Shown here piece after piece: positions 13,140-26,006 of a DNA stretch of 64,000 nucleotides. The DNA is from Chondrilla cf. caribensis (taxonomy: Eukaryota > Porifera > Demospongiae > Chondrillida > Chondrillidae). The translations under genes were made by a program, and so were the position numbers. Positions within the stretch are counted from its first letter, which is position 1. Every line of letters begins with the position of its first letter. The notes under the pieces are model-generated. The model was not told where the DNA came from. It ran no database searches and saw only the letters and a program-made list of their open reading frames with translations. Where the stretch lies: assembly GCA_964020155.1 (NCBI GenBank), contig OZ026558.1, positions 2,317,163 through 2,381,162 of the forward strand, written 5' to 3'.

Positions 13140-13520
13140 TCTGTTTGTTCAAAGTGGTTATTATGGGGATCACAGTGCTGTGGTGGATCACACAGGATGT
13201 TGGAATTTGCACTGGCTGTTGTGGATTTCATAGTCAATTGTAGATCACACTGCCTGCTGTGGGTCACACAGTTGGTTGCAATAGTAGCTGACAGTGGTTG
13301 TTGTGGATCTCACAGGCAGTTGTAGTTCACACTGGCTGATATGCTTCTCAGAGGCAGTTGTAGGTCATAGTGACCATTGTGGACCACACATTCAGTTGTA
13401 ATTGATATTGACTATTGTGGATCCTACAGTCAATTGTTGTTTTCACTGGCTGTTGAATTTTACACACTGTCAGGAGGTGTATTTGAGTTTTACAAAAGCA
13501 GTTGTATTTGACACTGATGT
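13140..13520. repeat. Degenerate ~40-bp tandem repeat (copy 1)
   Basis: About nine diverged units of GGATCACACAG...GTTGTA...CACACTGGCTGTT. Partner at 22,955-23,345 keeps the same unit order, so the array predates the duplication. Confidence 0.65.
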
Positions 13521-14612
13521 CTGTTTTGAACCACTGGTGTCCTTACAAATTTATTGACTGTATCTGCATGTTTTCTTCATTCTATCTACTTTGCTATGTT
13601 AACTTCACTGCCCTTCATGTAGAACCATTCATATACTAGTTTCTTTGATGAATGTACATACATATGCATGTCTACTGTCCTTGTTCTCCCTCATGTGTTT
13701 AACTATGTAGTGGGATGCATTTTTATGTACATTCATGTGTGTGACGAATTAGCTGGTCCCAATGTATCCTTTACAAAGAGGTTCTACTGAAATATCATGT
13801 ACTTACGTATGCATTGTGTACATTAGAGTCAAATATACCTATGTAGTACATACATACGTACATACATACGTACATACATACCTATTTGTATACAAATTGA
13901 TGTCTTTTCCATTTTTTCACTTTTCTTTTTCTGTTTCCGTTCAATAGCCTTCCAAATTGCCTCGAAGGATTATGAAGTACGTATGTTTCACCTCTAGAGG
14001 TAGTTGACTTGTTCGTTCCTAAGTTCTGCTGCTTGTGCAAATACAACCCCCAATCTTCTCAGCGAATTCAACAAGTGAGTGTGTGTGCTCAGTCATTTTT
14101 TTGTGAGTATATTGTGTGTGATAGAGGCAGGGGTATACCTACATAATATATCAGAGGCAATTTACATTTCCAGGAAATTTAGCAGTGTACACTGTTGGAT
14201 TTTCACATTTGGGTCGCAGAATATCACAAATAGAGAATTTTGCTGTTTTACTCTCATATTCACAGCTCATTGCACATTTCCACAGTAGAACCCTCATAAT
14301 TATGGTGATTTCCTGTTGTCTGCCACTGTTTGAACCACACCTAACACACACACACACACAATTTCCCATTATCATGTACGTATATATGTGCTCCACTCTG
14401 TTCTTCTCTAGACATTTTGGGTGAAATTTCCTTTACAAGTTTCTGATGGAAAAAGACGAGAGATGGGCTCGAAGATGAGGAGAAGAGAAAGGAATCTCAT
14501 GATACCATTCACTAGATGTTGAACATAATACGTATGTCTGCTAAGTTTTGTACTTTGCTTGCACCCTAAATATCACCAAAGCAGCTAGGTCCCTAATAAT
14601 CCCTGTAGGAGG

Positions 14613-14615
<3 letters not shown>

Positions 14616-14680
<65 letters not shown>
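14616..14680. repeat. (TG)n microsatellite
   Basis: Pure TG run of about 65 bp. Confidence 0.95.
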
Positions 14681-14683
<3 letters not shown>

Positions 14684-14797
14684 GTATGTACGTGTAGTTG
14701 TGATTGAAAGATAACTCTAGTGTCCTGCAAGTGCCTTTTGAGGTCTTGTATTTCCTCGCTGTTTGTTATCACTACTTCCATGTTTGCTCGTGTCTAG

Positions 14798-14933
14798 CAT
14801 TGTCAGTGAGTGTGGTGGAGGCTGTCTATCACTACCAAGCTCCTCGAACCATGTCCGAACTGCAAGACCAGTTTTTGTATCTCCTTGTGGAATGCTTGAG
14901 GATACTTCTTGATGGTGTGTTAGTGTGTGTGTG

Positions 14934-14969
<36 letters not shown>

Positions 14970-15537
14970 TGTGTGTGTGTTGTGTCATGTCTATACCCTG
15001 GTGCCTACTTGCATGTAACAGTACTTCCACAGTTCCTTTGAACAGCTCCTATTTAACCAACATGGCTGCTGAGCTTATTAGCTGCAGACAAAAATTTGCC
15101 CCAATCATTTTTTGTCCCATGGCATAGTGAGGGACTTGATATCAATTAGTGAGCGTGGGAACAGGTTTAATTAGATATTAAATTCTGATTGCAACATGTG
15201 TGCACATATGTAGTGTCACCCGCTTAATATACTGCCGGTTAATAGGCCAAACCGTTCATTATGCCACAATTTTCTGGCATGAATTCATCTGTATGGGGAA
15301 AGTATACGCGTATTGTGCCAACCGCCAAATCCACCATCCACCATGTTTATACGTACATATGCAATAAGTGTATACGTGTGTGTGTGTACACTGTACACAC
15401 TGATATTTACAGACTTAAGAACGAATCAATATTTACAGATAATTTTGCATATTGTATCTCTCTGTTCTGTAAGTACAATGAAGTGGTTGACACTGACAAG
15501 TATATCAAGGTGTGTGTGTGTGGGGGGGGGGGGCTGT

Positions 15538-15574
<37 letters not shown>

Positions 15575-15579
15575 TGTGT

Positions 15580-15650
<71 letters not shown>

Positions 15651-15655
15651 TGTGT

Positions 15656-15718
<63 letters not shown>

Positions 15719-17712
15719 TGTGGGTGTGTTTGGGTGTGTGTATGGGTGTGGGTGTGTGCATGTGTTGGTGTGTGCGTGTATGTGTGCAGTACAGTTATCT
15801 TCACATGCACTAGTGTTGTGATAATTTGCTTGTATGTTTCCTTCAATGGCTCACAGTACCTTCATGTCTCTGTGCTATTGTGTGTAATGTGATAATAATA
15901 ACATTATAGTTTAAAAAACAGCCCTAAAGGATAGTGATGTCTGAAATATACCTACAAGTATTGGAAACAATGTTCTAGATTGTGTTATCCAAAGGCAAAA
16001 CCCTGTGAAGTATGTAGGTCGTATGTTTAGTGGGTGAATGACTAATCTCAAAAATTCTTCAAGTTCAGAAATTTCTGCCTGTATAAAAATGCTGTAGCAT
16101 CTGAAGTTTTTATGAGAGGTGAATTTCTCGCATCACTTGATTTCGGACTGTTTTGGACCTTAGTCGTGAAATTGACAAAAATTACATCCAGTAAAAAATT
16201 CAGACACTATGGTATGTTAAATGTATTGAGAGAACCTGATCACATCTTTATACAGGCCCCTACCATGATGATGATTTCATGTTTGAGCTCTCAACCCGGA
16301 GCAGTGCTTCAGGCAGTTTTATTGACAGACAAGACACAGGGTATGTATTGTATCTTCAACCTCATGCTGATTTTATCTCTTCACATGAGTATGTACATTC
16401 ATATTTACTTAGTTATTTTTGTTCACTGTACCTTTAGGGAATTCATAGGGGAAGAATCGTTCACTAATCCAGCAGTTTATCAGTGATTCAGCTTTGATGC
16501 ATTCAAATAGCTCTCCTTACACAGCTGTGAGTTCATGCTATATTGACATGTACATACATCATGTGACACTGTAAGAACAATACACAATGCAATTACATTC
16601 ATATATAGCCTACATAAATGCATAGATAGTTGTATGGTCGGTAATGAGCTATTCTTATGTACATATCGGGCTAAAAGTGAAGAGTTTGACATGTTATCAA
16701 AGATGAGGATTTCCAAGATGTATGTCATAAGAAGAAAGTTACTGTTGTCAATCCAATTAGCAAAAGACTGCAACATGCGGAGAAAGAGTATGTTTTCACA
16801 GATACCATTTTTGATGAACTTATTTGAGATTTCACAATTCTATAGTTATTACTTTTACCTAGTTCCATTCGGAAGAAATCAGAAAATGCTTATATTTCAA
16901 TGCATGAGGGTAACCCACTCTACGCATCCACCAAAGAACTGCTTATACACACAACAGAAACGATAATAAATATGGAAGTTGTTGTGGATGGTGAAAGTGG
17001 TGTTCCTCATTTGCAGCTGGATGGCAGCCCTGGCAGTACTGAAGACAAGTATGCTGCTATTGTAGAGTGAGTACTATTCACATTGATTTTAATTGCATAT
17101 GATTAGTGAAACTGAATTATTTCACTGTTCACACAAATAGAGTTAACGTTGTCAAGGTTGAGAGAGAGATTGAGGGGACATTTAACATTGGAGATCAATG
17201 TGTTTGGTGAGCCCAACACACAGTGCACTGTTATTGCCATCACTAGTAAGAGAGTTTTACATGTGTCATTTATTCCACAAATATTCAGGAAACAGTAGTA
17301 GAGGAGGCAGCAACATCCGTGGAGTTATAGTCATTTCATAGTCACTGTGAGAGTATGTGAGGTGTCTGTCTGTGTGTGTGTGTGTATGTGCAAACACAAG
17401 TGTGTTAATACATGAATGCATGTACGTATGTGTGTATGTGTGCATGGACTTATGTGCAGGTACATGTGCTCGTGCAAGGGTGTGTGTGTGTGTTCATGCA
17501 TGGATGCATGTATAAGCATGTGTTGAGCCAATGTACACAATCTCATGTACTCAACACGTGCTCTTATCCTCATCTCACTCTGTATGTGCTCAGCTTTTGC
17601 AGTTGACCAACTATCCCAACTAGGCCAGCAGTCTCTGAGTATCTTGGAAGACTGCGTTGTCCTCGAGATCGCTAACACGATGAACATGTACCTGTACGTG
17701 TGCCTTGTTTAA
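14798..17712 (+). CDS. Unknown multi-exon plus-strand gene
   Basis: Exons: 14798-14914 (YHYQAPRTMSELQDQFLYLL; phase 1-1), 15439-15509 (NEVVDTDKYIK; 1-0), 16256-16340 (YHDDDFMFELS; 1-2), 16863-17066 (ENAYISMHEGNPLYASTKEL; 2-2), 17141-17206 (VEREIEGTFNIGDQ; 2-2), then either 17296-17341 to a TAG or a further exon 17603-17712 (LSQLGQQSLSILEDCVVLEI, ends TAA). Joins between 14914/15439, 16340/16863 and 17066/17141 are in phase; 15509 to 16256 is not, so at least one exon is missing there. No signal peptide or membrane segment in the exons seen. Exon copies lie at 24.4, 28.6, 29.2 (inverted) and 29.4 kb. Family not recognised. Confidence 0.55.
15439..15509 (+). CDS. Exon whose donor is the first GT of a (TG)n array
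   Basis: 71 bp, phase 1-0, after acceptor ATTTACAG. An inverted paralogous exon of identical length at 29,196-29,266 keeps LFCKYNEVVDTDKYIK unchanged, good evidence that it is coding. The 5' splice site is the first GT of the long microsatellite. Confidence 0.65.
15510..15770. repeat. (TG)n microsatellite with a G-run
   Basis: TG repeats interrupted by a poly-G stretch and TTTGTG/TCTGTG variants. It starts at the exon border. Confidence 0.95.
16256..16340 (+). CDS. GPY..D.DF exon, copy 1
   Basis: Acceptor TTATACAG, donor GTATGT, phase 1-2. Encodes YHDDDFMFELSTRSSASGSF. A near-identical copy lies at 29,396-29,480 with several amino-acid changes and no stop. Shorter relatives with the same GPY-x-D-x-DF start are at 24,369 and 28,617, and one with an internal deletion at about 14,590. 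Confidence 0.55.
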
Positions 17713-18064
17713 TATCCTGAACACCAAACACACCACTTCTGTCCTCACACGTATTTGACACTTCCTGATGGGGGTAGCAACGTTTCTTAGAATAGTAAAG
17801 TTGCAGCTCTTTCCACTTTTTTCTGGAGTTTGTTTTTATTTAGTCTATTAATCTGATTGGAATATTATACTCTGAGTCTGCCATTCTGATTGTATAATAT
17901 TTGGGATTGTTGTAGTTGATACACAGTCAGTTTGGTCAGACATGGCTCAAAATATATACAACCTATTGGTTGTGAAGGTGTGTGTGTGTGATACAAACTA
18001 TATTAGGTGTATGGGTATTGTAGTGTATGAGCATGATTGTGAATGAGATCTTCACTTGAGGTAT

Positions 18065-18365
18065 ATACAGTGGCAGTGGAATATAAAAATCTTAGGGGGG
18101 GTGGTCCAGTGCATGTGCAGTACAGAACATTAAGTCACCATGCAAGTTAGCATATACTAGCCACTCCTTCACTTCAGTGTTCAGTAAATGCTATGCATAT
18201 GTTCATAACACCAAGGCTCATTCAAAATTATATTACTAATAATATGTGTATATTATTATGTCTATGTAACATCACGTGTCTCCTTGAAAATTAGGGGGGG
18301 AGGGCAATGCTTCCCCTGCCCAAACTTAGGGGGGACAACTGCCCCCCTGGTTCCACCGCCTATGA
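18065..18365. mobile_element. Possible small MITE with GGCRGTGGAA ends
   Basis: Left end CAGTGGCAGTGGAA; right end is the complement of AGGCGGTGGAACC. Both ends carry subterminal G-runs or C-runs (TTAGGGGGGG). Resembles hAT-type MITE ends; target duplication not resolved. Confidence 0.35.
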
Positions 18366-19024
18366 TATATGATACTAGAATTAACAAGCATGATAACCAG
18401 ACATGTACAGAATTATTACAGCTGCAACTGGCACATTGGGAGCTTAGGTCATTAGCTGAAGTTGTTTGTTGTGAATCCATACGTACTGTATATTCGTATG
18501 CTGTATATATGGTACACGACGAAGTTTGTACATGTGCTTCCATGTATGATCAACCGCAAAATGCATGTATGTACATACAGATATCCACGAACACTTGCAC
18601 TGCAGGCTTCTGTGGAAAATACGCACTATATTTTGATCATTTCACAGTAAACATTTTGTGCATATGTACATCGGCAACTAAAATTCATTCAACTTGAAAT
18701 AAAATAATATAAATTAATATCAAGCAGTCCATACTTTCACCACATTGTGTACGTACCTATACCACTACTGCACAGCTACGTAACTGTTGATTGAACATTC
18801 ATCATGGTGCTCAGCAAACACAAAAGGGACACCAGTCAAACATTTACATACAATAAAACATTTCTGAAAGGAATAGAGTAGCAAGCAATACTCAGTGAGT
18901 TGGAGCATATCATCATCATCGTGAACTGGCAGCACTTGAAGTTGACTGATTCAAACATAAACATACAGAGGAAAAGGTTTCCTATGGGAGCCAAATAAAA
19001 GCAAGTTCCACTTTTATTATGTAA

Positions 19025-19370
<346 letters not shown>

Positions 19371-19444
19371 ATGTACATGTTTTTGTGTAAGACAAGAAAA
19401 CATGTACAATATATTCATTTATACAGTCCTGCTATTCCCACAGG

Positions 19445-19484
19445 TAATAGCTAAAGTACCTCTCGAGAGGTACTTTAGCTATTA
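19445..19484. repeat. Perfect 40-bp palindrome
   Basis: Starts TAATAGCTAAAGTACCTCTC and is its own reverse complement, centred on TCGA; CCCAC/GTGGG outside extends the stem. No spacer. Confidence 0.85.
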
Positions 19485-20409
19485 TGTGGGATGTTGTGTG
19501 TGCAATGATTAGTAGACGTGTAAATAGGAAATAACCGATTATCCACTATCCAACAACAATGCAACATCAAATGAAGTGTGTGCACATCAGGGAAGTGTGC
19601 ACACATCACAAATGTGTGCACTGCTTTTCCTATGAAGTCGCCCACGCAACATACCACATAAGCAGATATAACAACATGACATTCACATCAGATTCTGTCA
19701 AACTTACTTGGTTCATTGACTCATTTTTTGCCCCAGTCATAAGAAGCAATCCACCCATGGATTTGATAGTGTGCTACACATATCTCCTTGATAAAACTTA
19801 ACACTGAAATAAGAAAGACTTTGAAGATAGAATGTATTGAACTGACAAATGAGTGTGTACACTTTAACTTGCACATATATACATTGCTATAATATAAATG
19901 TACAAATTAAATTTCATGTAAATTCAGATACATGCGTGCATAGGAATGTGGATTGTACAATCACATGTAGCTGTAGTCTTCACGCTTTTCTGGTAACATT
20001 AGCTGCATGTTAACAGATTTCAAGTGGAAATAAACGGTTAACTGATAACTGAATACCAAAGAGTTTCAACGGGTTAACATTACTTTTATTTTGAAAAGTA
20101 CTTTACCTACATACGTACGTATGACATTTTGGAACACAAGAATTTGCATACATACGTATATAAATATGCTATTTATGTGAAAGTAAATAGCATTGCATAG
20201 TACGTAGTAGAAACCTCTCAGAACAAAAAAAATATAAGGGATGTGCACAATCAGTTCTTGTTAGCAGCTGTTCATATCAGGATTTGCTAATTACATGTAC
20301 ACTACAACAGCAAAATATTTGGCTCAGCACATTAAGCAGCAATTTGCCATAACACATATCTACTATGTGTATTTGAGTACACGATAAAAACAAAATAGAA
20401 ATAGAGTAC

Positions 20410-20511
20410 CTGTACAGCAGAAGCTTGGAAATGGTGAAGGTCAGCTTGTGCTTGCTGCTCACATCCACGTTCCTCCTCTGATATCATCCTTTGCAGCTCA
20501 AGGGATTGGAT
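20410..20511 (-). CDS. Coiled-coil-like exon of an unknown minus-strand gene
   Basis: Acceptor TTCTACCAG, donor GTACTC, 34 codons, phase 0-0. Encodes SLELQRMISEEERGCEQQAQ followed by ADLHHFQASAVQ, a charged Gln/Glu heptad-like helix. No neighbouring exon could be joined with confidence. Confidence 0.5.
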
Positions 20512-20519
20512 CTGGTAGA

Positions 20520-21240
20520 AAGACCAGTACAATTTCAATATACAAACCAATGGCAGAACTCAACAGCTATAACAAACATCACTTGAGCAATTTTCATTCA
20601 TGTGTATACACCAGGCAAATGTGAGCCTGCAGTGGATATGTTGTGCTGAAGCAATTGAATGATAACAATTGCCTTTATTTGGTGTTGTTATTGTAAACAG
20701 CCATTACTTCACCAAACATACATGTACATCACACAGGATTATTATAGTAGTATTAGCAGTGTATACTATGTGACTGATGAACTGTTGAGAAGGTAGCTAC
20801 GTTGGTGTCATGTAAGATTTAATTCTTCTTTGATTATAACCCTTGGTTACAATAGAGTGGTAAATACGTTGTTTAAATTGGTTTAAATCAACCTCAGTAC
20901 ATAATTGCCTTGAAACATTCAAGGAAAATACTTTCGACTTATGTACAGCAAATTAGAAGGCACTTTGATACACCAGTGTAACCGGGCTATTGATAATCTA
21001 CTGTGTAGTGGAGATTACATATGCTATAATCACCCTGTTTCAGTGGCAAACAGAATACAACCCAATATATCCACTGTCTAACATAACCATGACAAGGCAA
21101 TTAAAGAAAATTTGAAAATTGAGCTTTCAATTTGTCAATTTGGCATATAATATTCAAGATATTATATTACTATTGCAATACTCAAATTCACAAACATTTC
21201 CTGGTATACAGTATTCCATCCCTAGGTCAGAAGACCTTGT
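20520..21240. other. Stretch without a supported gene
   Basis: AT-rich sequence lacking long open frames or good splice-bordered open segments on either strand. Confidence 0.5.
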
Positions 21241-21432
21241 GGTTTCACAATCACAATCAACAGGAATTTTCAGGTCAAAATGACAACCCCTCTATATATC
21301 AATAGTATGGCAGGACCAGGCCTTCTTGTCCATTGTACCATGGTCCGACAACACAACAATACCATATCGACCAGCTTACTTGAGAGAGGGCTGGTTCCAT
21401 AGAGTTTGCAAGTCTTAATGGTGTAGCTGGCA

Positions 21433-21594
21433 TTACCCACCACTGTCTCCCCTTGCAGGTTCTCCGCGTTCTCCGCTGCCTGATTCTAATGAAAGTCTTC
21501 CTTCATGAGTAGAGGTAGCCGACATCTGAGAAACGACAGACAGCCATTTTATAAAAGCGCTTGTGATGACGCCGTCAAACGGGCCAAACGTCAT
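21433..21594 (-). CDS. Small conserved open frame, possible first exon (copy 2)
   Basis: Paralogue of 11,478-11,636: same ATG, 53 codons, MTFGPFDGVITSAFIKWLSV then THEGRLSLESGS, with a different C-terminal tail caused by indels. Coding status unproven. Confidence 0.3.
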   Translation of the reverse strand: MTFGPFDGVITSAFIKWLSVVSQMSATSTHEGRLSLESGSGERGEPARGDSGG

Positions 21595-22954
21595 AGGCAA
21601 TTGACGTGATTATCGCGTGCTCGTTCGAAGAAGACAAGCTATGCTCCACGGTGTGCCTCGTCATTCAGAGAGGATCATTTCCAGTAGCTGGACCGGGGTC
21701 CGTTCAACTGTGTTTAGATGAGGTAGCCGTGCTTGGTCGTCCACGTGTTTACGCTTTGTCTACCTCTCTGTTTGCCCGTGTTCACGTTCTTCCCACCATA
21801 GACCCTAGATACCTATGTTCCCACTATGCTCACCAACTTTTGCACAGTTCATTGACACTATGTTCACATCTGTGGTCAACTTTATTCACTTTTGTTCACA
21901 TTTTTACACATTGTTCCCCTTTCTCCTCACTTTGTGCACCTCTCCACCCGGCCACCTGTGTTCAATTTCTACAGTTCATTTACCCTTTATTCACCCCTTT
22001 GGTCACCTTTAGTTACTTTCCTTTCGGCTTTGGACTTTTATGGTCCATTATGTACACTTCCACTGTTTGTTCACCTTTATGCTTACTTTGTGCATCTCTC
22101 AATAAACACACTCATTTTCACTTGTGCTTCACTTTTGTTCACTTTCTTCACTTTGTTCACCACTGCATTATTCGGTTAACTCTCCATTCCCAAAAATATG
22201 ATGATGAAAGTATGACAATATTATGCATAATGCAATTTGGTATGAGAATAGTAAATATTCACTCATAGTTTCTGAATTTTAATGCAGTTACAGTAACTGT
22301 GAAGTTTGTATCTTAGTACATCCACCTTCTACCAAATTCAGGAACTGTTAACTTAAAAGTATTTCCTGCAATACATTTAATTTAGTATATTATCCACAAC
22401 ACACCCCACACACTTGAATTAATGGACCTTAATCTACATTAATTTAAATGGAGCTGACACTTACCAACATAATCTCAGGTGTGCCTGTTTAATGGTAGCC
22501 ATGTAAAGTGACTTCATGGTAGAGTTACATGTGTATATATAATCTGAAGTTTTTAATTGCATTTTATACAATAGAATACATATCCTGATATATGTAAATA
22601 TAATATGGAATATTTAATGGTTAACTCAACAATTGACTCCAATAATGTTTGTAGGCCATGTCCACTACACTTGAGAATTCTTCTGCGGGAGTGTTTATGC
22701 TCAATTATGTGATCATGCAATTGTGTTTGTATATACAAGGGAGAGTTTGTTAGGAACTTCAAGGTAGAGTAAAATATTGATAGCATGTGAGTTGGTACTT
22801 GATATGATATTCATATTATATGCATCTATCTCAGAACATTCCCTGATATGTACATAATGTAATATGTATTACAGTCACTTTACTCAACACTTGTGGTATC
22901 TTCAAGTAATTAATAGGCAAGTTATAGCGTAATATTCTGGAATGAGTTATAATC

Positions 22955-23345
22955 ATGTCTGTTTGTTCAAAGTGGTTATTACGGGGATCACAGTGCTGTG
23001 GTGGATCACACAGGATGTTGGAATTTGCACTGGATGTTGTGGATTTCATAGTCAATTGTAGATCACACTGCCTGCTGTGGGTCACACAGTTGGTTGCAAT
23101 AGTAGCTGACAGTGGTTGTTGTGGATCTCACAGGCAGTTGTAGTTCACACTGGATGATATGCTTCTCAGAGGCAGTTGTAGGTCATAGTGACCATTGTGG
23201 ACCACACATTCAGTTGTAATTGATATTGACTCTTGTGGATCCTACAGTCAATTGTTGCATTTCACTGGCTGTTGAATTTTACACACTGTCAGGAGGTGTA
23301 TTGAGTTTTACACAGGCAGTTGTATTTGACACTGATGTCTGTTTT
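22955..23345. repeat. Degenerate ~40-bp tandem repeat (copy 2)
   Basis: Matches 13,140-13,520 unit by unit. Confidence 0.65.
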
Positions 23346-23729
23346 GAACCACGGCACTGGTGTCCTTACAAATTTATTGACTGTATCTGCATGTTTTCTT
23401 CATTCCATCTACTATGCTATGTTAACTTCACTGCCCTTCATGCAGAACCATTCATCTACTAGTTTCATTGATGAATGTACATTCATATGCATGTCTACTG
23501 TTCTTGTTCTCCCTCATGTGTTTAACTATGTAGTGGCATACATTTTTACATTCGTGTGTGTGATGAATTAGCTGATCCCAATGTGTCTTTTACAAAGAGG
23601 TCCTACTGTAATATCATGTACTTATATACATTGTGTACGTTATTAGAGTCAGACACACCTTGTACGTAATACATACATACATATTTGTATACAAATGTCT
23701 TTTCCATTTTTCACTTTTCTCTGTTCAGT

Positions 23730-23872
23730 TCAACAGTGTTCCGAATTACCTCGAAAGATTAAGAAGTATGTATGTCTCTCCTCTAGAGGTGGTTTGTTCC
23801 TATGTTTTGCTGCTTAAAGTACTTGTGCAAATAAACCCCCCAGGATTAATCTTCTCAACAAACGCAACAAGT
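23730..23872 (+). other. Exon-like fragments in copy 2 (with 13,945-14,072 in copy 1)
   Basis: Short open segments bordered by AG and GTATGT or GTGAGT. The first reads CSELPRKIK here and PSKLPRRIM in copy 1, with mostly conservative changes. Too short to be sure. Confidence 0.25.
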
Positions 23873-24199
23873 GAGTGTGTGTTTGCTCAGTCATTGTGAG
23901 TATATTGTGTGTCATAGAGGTGGAGGTATGTACGTATGTACATAATATCGAAGGCAATTCACATTTCTTGGAAATTTGGCAGTTTGCACTGTCAGATTTT
24001 CACACTTGGATTGCAGAATATCACAAATTGAGAAAGTTGCCATTTATTTTCAAATTCACAGCACATTGCACATTTCCACAATAGAGCCTTCATATTATGG
24101 TGAATTCATGTTAATCCACCACTGTATGAACACCCACTTAACCTACACACACATTTTCCCATTATCTGTGTGTTCCACTCTGTTCTTCTCTAGATGTTT

Positions 24200-24413
24200 T
24201 GGGTATATTTTCCTTTACAAGTTTCTGATGGAAATGGACAAGAGAGATGGGCTCAAAGATGAGGAGAAGAGTAAGGAAGCTCATACCATTCACCAGATGA
24301 TTATGGTCATCTCTCTGCTAAGTTTTGTACTTTGCTCCACACTCACTATCACCGAACCAGTTACGTAGGTCCCTACGAGGATGGGGACTTCCATGTAATA
24401 ATCCCTGTAGGAT
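24200..24413 (+). pseudogene. Exon-like fragment with membrane-like stretch, then a GPY exon relic
   Basis: After TTCTCTAG the frame runs 55 codons: charged KRDGLKDEEKSKEAHTIHQ, then hydrophobic MIMVISLLSFVLC, to a TAG. The copies at 14,405 and 28,500 break this frame. Directly after it, GTCCCTACGAGGATGGGGAC resembles the GPY-x-D-x-DF exon but hits a TGA before a donor. Probably gene debris. Confidence 0.3.
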
Positions 24414-24672
24414 GAGGTGTGTGTGTGTGTTTGTACGTATGTGTGTGTATGTACGGTACTAATCATACAAAACTGAACGTTCTACGGGTACGGAACGGGC
24501 GTACCCGTACCCGTTCCGTACCCGTACCCACTAAACGGGAACGGCCGTTTAGTAGGCGTTTCACCGAACTTGACGATTGTAAAAAATGTACACCTATGTA
24601 CGTAGTGATACCTAGAGTAACACCTACGAGTGATTCTACGTATCAGTTCATTGTGTTACAGTTCGTTAGAAG

Positions 24673-25672
24673 ATGGTTTATTCGACTTACGTGAAGCAGC
24701 GAATTCTCTTTTATCGTCGTTCGGGGAAAAGCTACGCAGATATTGTCAGGAGGCTGTCTATTGAAGGTCACCGCGTAACGAAATCGGGAATTTGCAATTT
24801 TTTAAAGAATTACAAGCAGAGGGGAACAGAGGGGAAAGCCAGAAAACCTGGAACTGGTTCGGCCTCGAAGATCAACGAAGAAATCAGGAGATTGATTGAT
24901 GCGAGAATGGAAGAAGATGATGAAACGACCGCGGTCGAACTACAACAACTCCTTAAGAGCGAATCGTATGACGCCTCGCTATCCACGATACTCCGTTGGA
25001 GAATGGACTTGGGCTGGACATCGAAGGGGACCAAATATTGCCAGATGATTCACGACGCGAATAAAGAGAAGAGGTTGAAATGGGCAGAAGAAAATATCGG
25101 AGCGATGAACTTTGACAACGTCGTATTTACGGATGAAACAACAGTGCAGTTGGAGAACCACAGGCGTACTTGCTGCTATAAGTACGGGAAAAAACCGTGA
25201 TACAAGCCAAAACCGAAGCATCCACTAAAACTACATGTGCATCAGCCAGCGAGGAAGGACCGGTATCTGTATTTTTGAAGGCAAAGTGGACGCGCCGTTT
25301 TTTGTAAAGATACTGACAGAAACGCTGATACCATTCGTTAAGGAGGTGTACCCGAACGGTCACAGATTTCAACAGGACAACGACCCCAAACATTGCTCAC
25401 TGTTGGCGAGGGAGTTTTACAGAGAGATGGGGATCAATTGGTGGCCAACACCCCCGGAATCGCCAGATCTCAACCCTATAGAGAATCTCTGGCACGAATT
25501 GAAAGAATATATTAGACGTGTTGCTAAACCCAAGAGTAAAGAAGAGTTAATATCCGGAATAGAGTCATTTTGGGAGACTGTAACGGTGGAGAAATGCAAA
25601 AAATACATCGGACATTTGAGAAAGGTGATCCCGGAAGTGATTGAAAGTAAAGGAAACGCCACTGGGTATTAA
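24673..25672 (+). pseudogene. Tc1-family transposase, disabled
   Basis: N-terminal paired-like helix-turn-helix region (YVKQRILFYRRSGKSYADIV; second HTH near LSTILRW), then the DDE core: first Asp in FTDETTVQLE, second in [10 protein letters not shown], Glu in [13 protein letters not shown]. Exactly 34 residues separate the second Asp and the Glu (DD34E). Breaks: an in-frame TGA at 25,198-25,200 after KYGKKP, likely a CpG-decay change of Arg CGA, and a frame change near 25,225-25,240 that removes a few residues before [10 protein letters not shown]. The enzyme would cut and join the element ends in the nucleus. Length would be about 330 residues, normal for Tc1. Confidence 0.9.
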
Positions 25673-26006
25673 AACATTATTTTTGTTTTTTATTTCTTTT
25701 ATTACAAGGTCTGGACGACTATGTAATTTTTATTTCGTTATTTCATTGGTAAAACTAAAATTAATGTATGGAAATACTACAATTTCATTACGTACGGTCG
25801 ATCGCCATTTTACATGATATACGTAATTACCCCAAGAGGTCAATTATTCGATAAACTTCCGACCAAGATCAAAGAACTTAACATCCTATGATAAACCGCC
25901 TACTCAATTACCGAGTCGTTAATACACTTAACATCCTGTAATTAAACAAAACTCAATAATCACACTCTGAATACTAGTTGATCAATTAAAGCAAGTTTAA
26001 CATAAT

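Larger units (their letters stand above)
11270..14600. repeat. Segmental duplication, copy 1 (partner 21,240-24,420)
   Basis: About 3.2 kb in the same orientation as the partner, very similar over most of its length with small indels. It begins near the shared GACAACCCCTCTATATATCA and ends near a shared (TG)n. Copy 1 has extra TTCAC-rich sequence at 11,880-12,050. It holds a CpG-rich conserved core, a degenerate TTCAC repeat, a 40-bp degenerate repeat and exon-like fragments. Confidence 0.9.
21240..24420. repeat. Segmental duplication, copy 2 (partner 11,270-14,600)
   Basis: Same order as copy 1: CpG-rich core, TTCAC repeat (shorter by about 170 bp), degenerate 40-bp repeat, exon-like fragments and a terminal (TG)n. 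The Tc1-type element at 24,454 is inserted just beyond its end. Confidence 0.9.

Noticed and set aside
15261..15892. Long open frames through (TG)n arrays (also at 9.7, 19.0, 28.0, 37.1, 39.1 and 47.5 kb)
   Set aside because: Dinucleotide repeats have no stops in any frame; Cys-Val or Thr-His polymers here are repeat artefacts.
21606..22268. 220-codon plus-strand frame in copy 2
   Set aside because: Most of it is the TTCAC-rich low-complexity repeat; copy 1 has indels that shift the frame. Only the conserved first 65 codons are kept as a question.
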